A stretch of DNA of 64,000 bases. Origin: Apus apus (taxonomy: Eukaryota; Chordata; Aves; Apodiformes; Apodidae). Below, piece by piece: positions 60,601 to 64,000 of this stretch. Position 1 is the stretch's first letter; each line of letters begins with the position of its first letter. A program made the position numbers and the translations under genes. Where the stretch lies: contig NC_067283.1 of NCBI RefSeq assembly GCF_020740795.1, positions 111,649,706 through 111,713,705 on the forward strand, in the 5' to 3' direction. The notes under the pieces are model-generated. The model did not search any database. It was not told the DNA's origin and was given only the letters and a program-made list of their open reading frames with translations.

Positions 60601-60974
60601 ATCTTGTTGCCATTTGAGAACCAACAAGGAAACCCCAATTTGTATAATAAGTATTTATTTTATAAAATTTAAATCATGTGACATGGGTGCTTCTTAGAAG
60701 CATATTTAAAGTGGAAAAACTTTGACAGGCAGTCATGGATAACAGTGATGGAGAAAGTATTTCCAAAGTTTTGTGGAAAGTTAGAGAAAATGAGAACAAT
60801 GATTCCATCTAGGCTTGTATCTAGAAATCACTTCTCATTTGCTTTTTATTTGTTTTGTTTTTCCAGGTGGTGTTCACAGCTAATGATTCTGGTTATCGAC
60901 ATTACTTCATTGCTGTTCTCCTCAGTCCCTATTCTTACTCAACTACAGCAGTAGTTAGTGAGCCAGTGGAATAG
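54590..60974 (+). CDS. Transthyretin-like paralogue (tandem copy 2)
   Basis: Second complete transthyretin gene. Joined exons 54590-54658, 56400-56530, 59118-59253 and 60867-60974 keep the exon phases of TTR and give 147 residues: signal peptide 1-20 and a mature chain of 127, which aligns to human TTR numbering without gaps. No internal stop or broken splice site is seen. By hand, 99 of 147 aligned residues match copy 1: about 83% in exons 1 and 4, about 57% in exons 2 and 3. Kept: Lys15, Leu17, Glu54, Ala108, Leu110, Ser117, Thr119. Changed: Cys10 to His, His56 to Arg, Thr106 to Phe, Ala109 to Val, and Leu82 and Ser85 in the retinol-binding-protein contact loop. It is probably a secreted tetrameric transporter with altered ligand or partner preference; that is inference. 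It is not HIU hydrolase, since the C-terminal YRGS motif is absent. A recently inactivated gene cannot be fully excluded without expression data. Confidence 0.93.
56400..56530 (+). CDS. TTR copy 2 exon 2
   Basis: 131 nt, nine shorter than copy 1 and the same length as mammalian exon 2. It starts [20 protein letters not shown] after acceptor ctcttcctatctgaag and ends phase 2 at gtaagt. His replaces Cys10. Two prolines are new in strand B (PAPNVPV). Confidence 0.88.
59118..59253 (+). CDS. TTR copy 2 exon 3
   Basis: 136 nt, same size as copy 1. It encodes [18 protein letters not shown] to PFHHHAD, and 25 of 45 full codons keep the residue of copy 1. This is the most diverged exon. Acceptor catcacacag, donor gtgagt. 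Confidence 0.9.
59341..59797 (-). mobile_element. CR1 LINE 3' fragment in intron 3 of TTR copy 2
   Basis: An antisense CR1 with a near-complete 3' end: tagaatcatcctagttggaa at the left, then caacaggttccactgtccaa, tcaggccatttcctctcatc and ctcagcctcctcttcttcaa. It lies about 90 bp after exon 3. I see no CR1 at the matching place in copy 1, so it inserted after the duplication or was lost from copy 1. Confidence 0.92.
60530..60551. repeat. (TTTA)n short repeat
   Basis: About five copies of TTTA in intron 3 of TTR copy 2. Confidence 0.85.
60867..60974 (+). CDS. TTR copy 2 exon 4
   Basis: 108 nt including TAG. It reads [19 protein letters not shown] and ends SEPVE. Amino acids are well kept (29 of 35) while many third positions differ, so constraint rather than recent gene conversion explains the similarity. 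Confidence 0.93.
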   Translation: MVFTANDSGYRHYFIAVLLSPYSYSTTAVVSEPVE

Positions 60975-61159
60975 AAGCTGATATTAAGCAAGAAAATTTA
61001 GACATGTAAATTAAAATTTCCATAAATGATAAGATCTAGGTTTCTGACTGTATCAACAGCTTTAGATTTCACAATGAACCACTAACAGTAAGAGTTGTTT
61101 ATCCACTTCCTTAACTTTGGGAAGCACGTGTATTGTCTTTGTTTTCAAATACTCTTCTG

Positions 61160-61204
61160 AATAAAAGTACTCTGTATTCTGTAAGTACTGATCTTCTAAA
61201 TAAA
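61160..61204 (+). terminator. Polyadenylation signals of TTR copy 2
   Basis: Two AATAAA hexamers, at 61160-61165 and 61199-61204, lie about 186 and 225 nt after the stop. The short 3' UTR resembles that of copy 1. Confidence 0.7.
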
Positions 61205-64000
61205 AGTTTAGGGTTTGAAAAAACACATTAGTCTTAGGAAAAAAAAAAAAGAAAAATAATTGAAAATAATTACTGGGATTCTGATAATAAACCAAAGCAT
61301 TTCATGAAGTCAATAAACTGCATTTCTTCTTGCACAGGAAACAAACCAAACAATCTGAAAAGTGTCTCATGAATAGTAAGTACACAGGAAATGCAAGCCA
61401 CCCCCCACCTCATCTTTATTTTATTATTGAAATTCACAACAGATGAAGTCACATCGGACTGCTACCCAGGGCCCCACATAACCATGAGATAAACTCACCC
61501 CCCAATTCTGTTTTTTAACATACAGAAGCAAAGGCAGCTTAAACACAACAAAACACAGAATAACATTTAAGGAGGCTACACATTTAAAATGTCTACTTTC
61601 CTGCTTTCCAATATATTATATAACTCATAACACTTCCAAGGCGAGTCTGTACCTAGTGCTGCAGAAAAGCCTATCCATCAAACAAACCTGAAGTTTATTT
61701 GTGTATTTTCATAAAATTCTGCAAGTATCTTTGACTCCAGTTGAAGTACTCCCCAAAATTACCTGCATACCTCTAACCATTGGACACTTTTGTAATCAAT
61801 GTAAGAAACACAGAAAAAAACATGAGTAACAACTAACATTTCCTAAGAAAAACAGGTCCCTATTTAATGTCAGGAGCAATAAAAATGAATCCTATTTCTC
61901 ATTTGTAATGCATATATAAGGAGGATTACTCCTAAACAGAATTAAGTATACAGAGGAGCCATTAGGAGATTCAACAGAACAGCAATCCTATCTTGAAAAA
62001 GTACGCAAAATCATTGAGTCATTTAGCCTAATCAAGTCAAAAGCTGAATGCATATAAATACCAATAAAGGGAAAACAATTTGTTAGCTTAATGCATGATC
62101 CTATCACAGTCTAACCTGATGTATTTGCTGGCCAGGTGTGCCTTTTGTTACTTTGAGGAACTGTGCATTAGAAAAACACACACTTTGCCTATAAACAAAA
62201 CACAAAGGATGTTTCTCTAGAGAACCTTAGAATAAAAAAGCCAACACAATTTTTAGAACATTATATTTCATAAAAGACAATGATAAAAAAGTACAAACAT
62301 TTTCATGAACAAAAAATCAAAACTATGACAGTACACAAGAAATTCCCAGCATTTGGTTCAGTGCATTTTTCATTAAGCCTATCTTACATACCTCTACAAA
62401 TAAAATAATCTTAAGTACACTTCCTCTTGCTGATATGCAATGGATCCTTTCAATATTTTTAAGTAACTGGCTCATTAGTAACCCACTGCAACACAGTCAT
62501 TAGTAAACATGATGGAAAAATACACTGGCAAGATCCAAGAAAAAGGACATTTTGCACCTGCTTTTCAATAAACTGCCTATTGCAATATGAATTTTCTATC
62601 TTATATTCTGCTTAAATTTGAAATACAGCAAATAGGCTTATGAGTATCTTAGCAACCAGATTCTACTCTTATTATTTGTGTAATGTTTTTCACTTGTTAA
62701 TTTGCAAGACCTTCAGAATCTTGTAAAATACTCCCTCTTTCTTCTCCCTCCATATTTACTCATTGAAGAGAAAACATCCTTAACTTGCCTTGTCAGCAAT
62801 GCAAAAGCCAACGCAATCAGCTTCTCTCTGCATTTTACAAGAATCATGAAAATATAAAACAGAATGTGCACAATTCTTAGTTCTGCATCACATTTATTTT
62901 GTTTGAAGGCACTGTCTATGTTAAAATTCACTACAGAATAGCACTGAGTTCAAGCAGGTAGTATACAAACACTATTTTGATGAAATTTAAAGATGGCAAC
63001 TTTTAAAACTTCCCAAAGTGATAAAATGTATTTAGAAACAAGTGTTGGTGAATAACTCATACTTCAACATCCATCACTTCGCAGCACCAAAATGTAAACT
63101 TTTTAAGAACTCAGCTATATGTCATAATCCATTCACATACTGGTTTAAATCAAAATTTTCTAAGACTATACATGATTAATCACTGAGAGCTGTAAAGTTA
63201 TATTAGTTCAGTCACAGCATATGTGTAATATAGTATGTATATGCACATACATATGCTTTAGAATTTTTTAAAACTGCACGTTAATTTCACAGAATGCCTA
63301 ACAAATGGGCACAAAAGCATGCTTCAGAAAACAGTACAGACCTACGGTACCAAAGGATGTCTCATAATAGTACATGTTAAATTGCAGGTGAACTTGTACT
63401 GAAAACCAGAAATCACTTCAAAATTACATCAGGGATTTAAAAATGTATTCAACAGTCCTTAAAGAATTGTCTTTGTCTGTTATGAAATAAGGATAATTTT
63501 ATTTTGAAGATATAATTGTTCAGACAATGTACTAGCTATTTAGCCTTTATCCATATGCTTCAGAGTATTCTTTACACTGAGTTTTCAAAAAATATATCAG
63601 GAGGTGATCAAACCACTTAAGCATGCTTTTGAAGGATGTTTTGTTGACTTTTCACTCACTTCTTGTTATTGACATTACATTACGTCATTCTTAAAGTATA
63701 TTATATTAACTGGTAGATTTTAGGGTAATTCCTATACAGCTTAAAGTATCTCTTACAATTGTTCTCAACTACTTAAATTAAATCATTACATATCTACTAA
63801 ATATTTGCGATGCCTACAACTAAGCTAACACCTTTACTGAAAAATGGCTAATGGCAAAAGTTGCTGCTGGGTTGTCAAAGAAATAAAAGACGTTTATGGC
63901 AAACAAACTCATATACACAAAGCACCACACCATCTGTGGCAGCACACACAGTAATGAGTTAAAGTTAGTATTCTTTGTCAACACTCTTACAGAACACTCT
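61205..64000 (-). other. AT-rich tail, possible 3' UTR of a convergent gene (B4GALT6?)
   Basis: No coding exon was recognised. On the minus strand, overlapping AATAAA hexamers (TTTATT on +, 61415-61425) could end a transcript coming from the right. The low repeat content further right fits a long 3' UTR. In other vertebrates B4GALT6 lies beyond TTR in opposite orientation. The assignment rests on gene order alone. Confidence 0.3.

Noticed and set aside
54590-60974. Idea that TTR copy 2 is 5-hydroxyisourate hydrolase or a pseudogene
   Set aside because: The hydrolase C-terminal YRGS motif is absent and the TTR ending STTAVV is present. All four exons, splice sites, signal peptide and promoter elements are intact, which does not suit an old pseudogene.
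60867-60974. Recent gene conversion of exon 4 between the TTR copies
   Set aside because: Many silent differences across the exon argue for protein-level constraint rather than recent sequence exchange.

Overview
The window is eukaryotic chromosomal DNA from a bird. Three things support this: spliced vertebrate genes with GT-AG introns, CR1 retroposon fragments as the dominant repeat, and a transthyretin protein that looks like chicken TTR as I remember it. No bacterial-type genes, CRISPR arrays or rRNA/tRNA genes were seen. Gene order is DSG2 then TTR on the + strand. This is the conserved desmosomal-cadherin / transthyretin neighbourhood, which in other vertebrates is followed by B4GALT6 on the opposite strand.

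Region by region. 1-640 is an antisense CR1 fragment with reverse transcriptase remnants, and 641-2520 is AT-rich upstream DNA. 2525-3260 is a CpG island that holds DSG2 coding exon 1. 2912-24758 is the complete DSG2 coding region in 15 exons, 1114 codons by my count, with all reading frames joining. About 24759-26590 is the DSG2 3' UTR. 26591-45140 is an 18.5 kb intergenic stretch with a CR1 fragment, part of an ERV-type LTR and a small CpG-rich patch containing a full CTCF-type motif; I see no convincing gene in it. 45400-53014 is a 4-exon TTR gene of 150 codons. 54590-60974 is a second complete 4-exon transthyretin gene of 147 codons on the same strand, with its own promoter. 61205-64000 is AT-rich and may hold the 3' UTR of a convergent gene, probably B4GALT6, whose coding exons would lie outside the window.

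The main discovery candidate is the tandem TTR pair. The copies share exon structure, phases, signal peptide and promoter layout (HNF1-like element, FOXA element, TATA box about 65 bp before the ATG). Their proteins are only about 67% identical by hand count (99 of 147 aligned positions). Copy 2 has intact frames and splice sites. It has a three-residue shorter N-terminus, giving the mammalian mature length of 127 residues, and substitutions at positions that in human TTR line the thyroxine channel (T106F, A109V), carry Cys10 (C10H) or contact retinol-binding protein (L82M, S85N). It looks like a neofunctionalising or fast-evolving secreted hormone-carrier paralogue rather than a pseudogene.

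A second point is DSG2 intron 13, which appears to use a GC donor; a canonical alternative with the same net frame exists 4 bp away at both ends. DSG2 acts in desmosomal adhesion of epithelia and heart, and the TTR genes are expected in liver and choroid plexus. The CTCF-like motif between them is therefore a plausible domain boundary.
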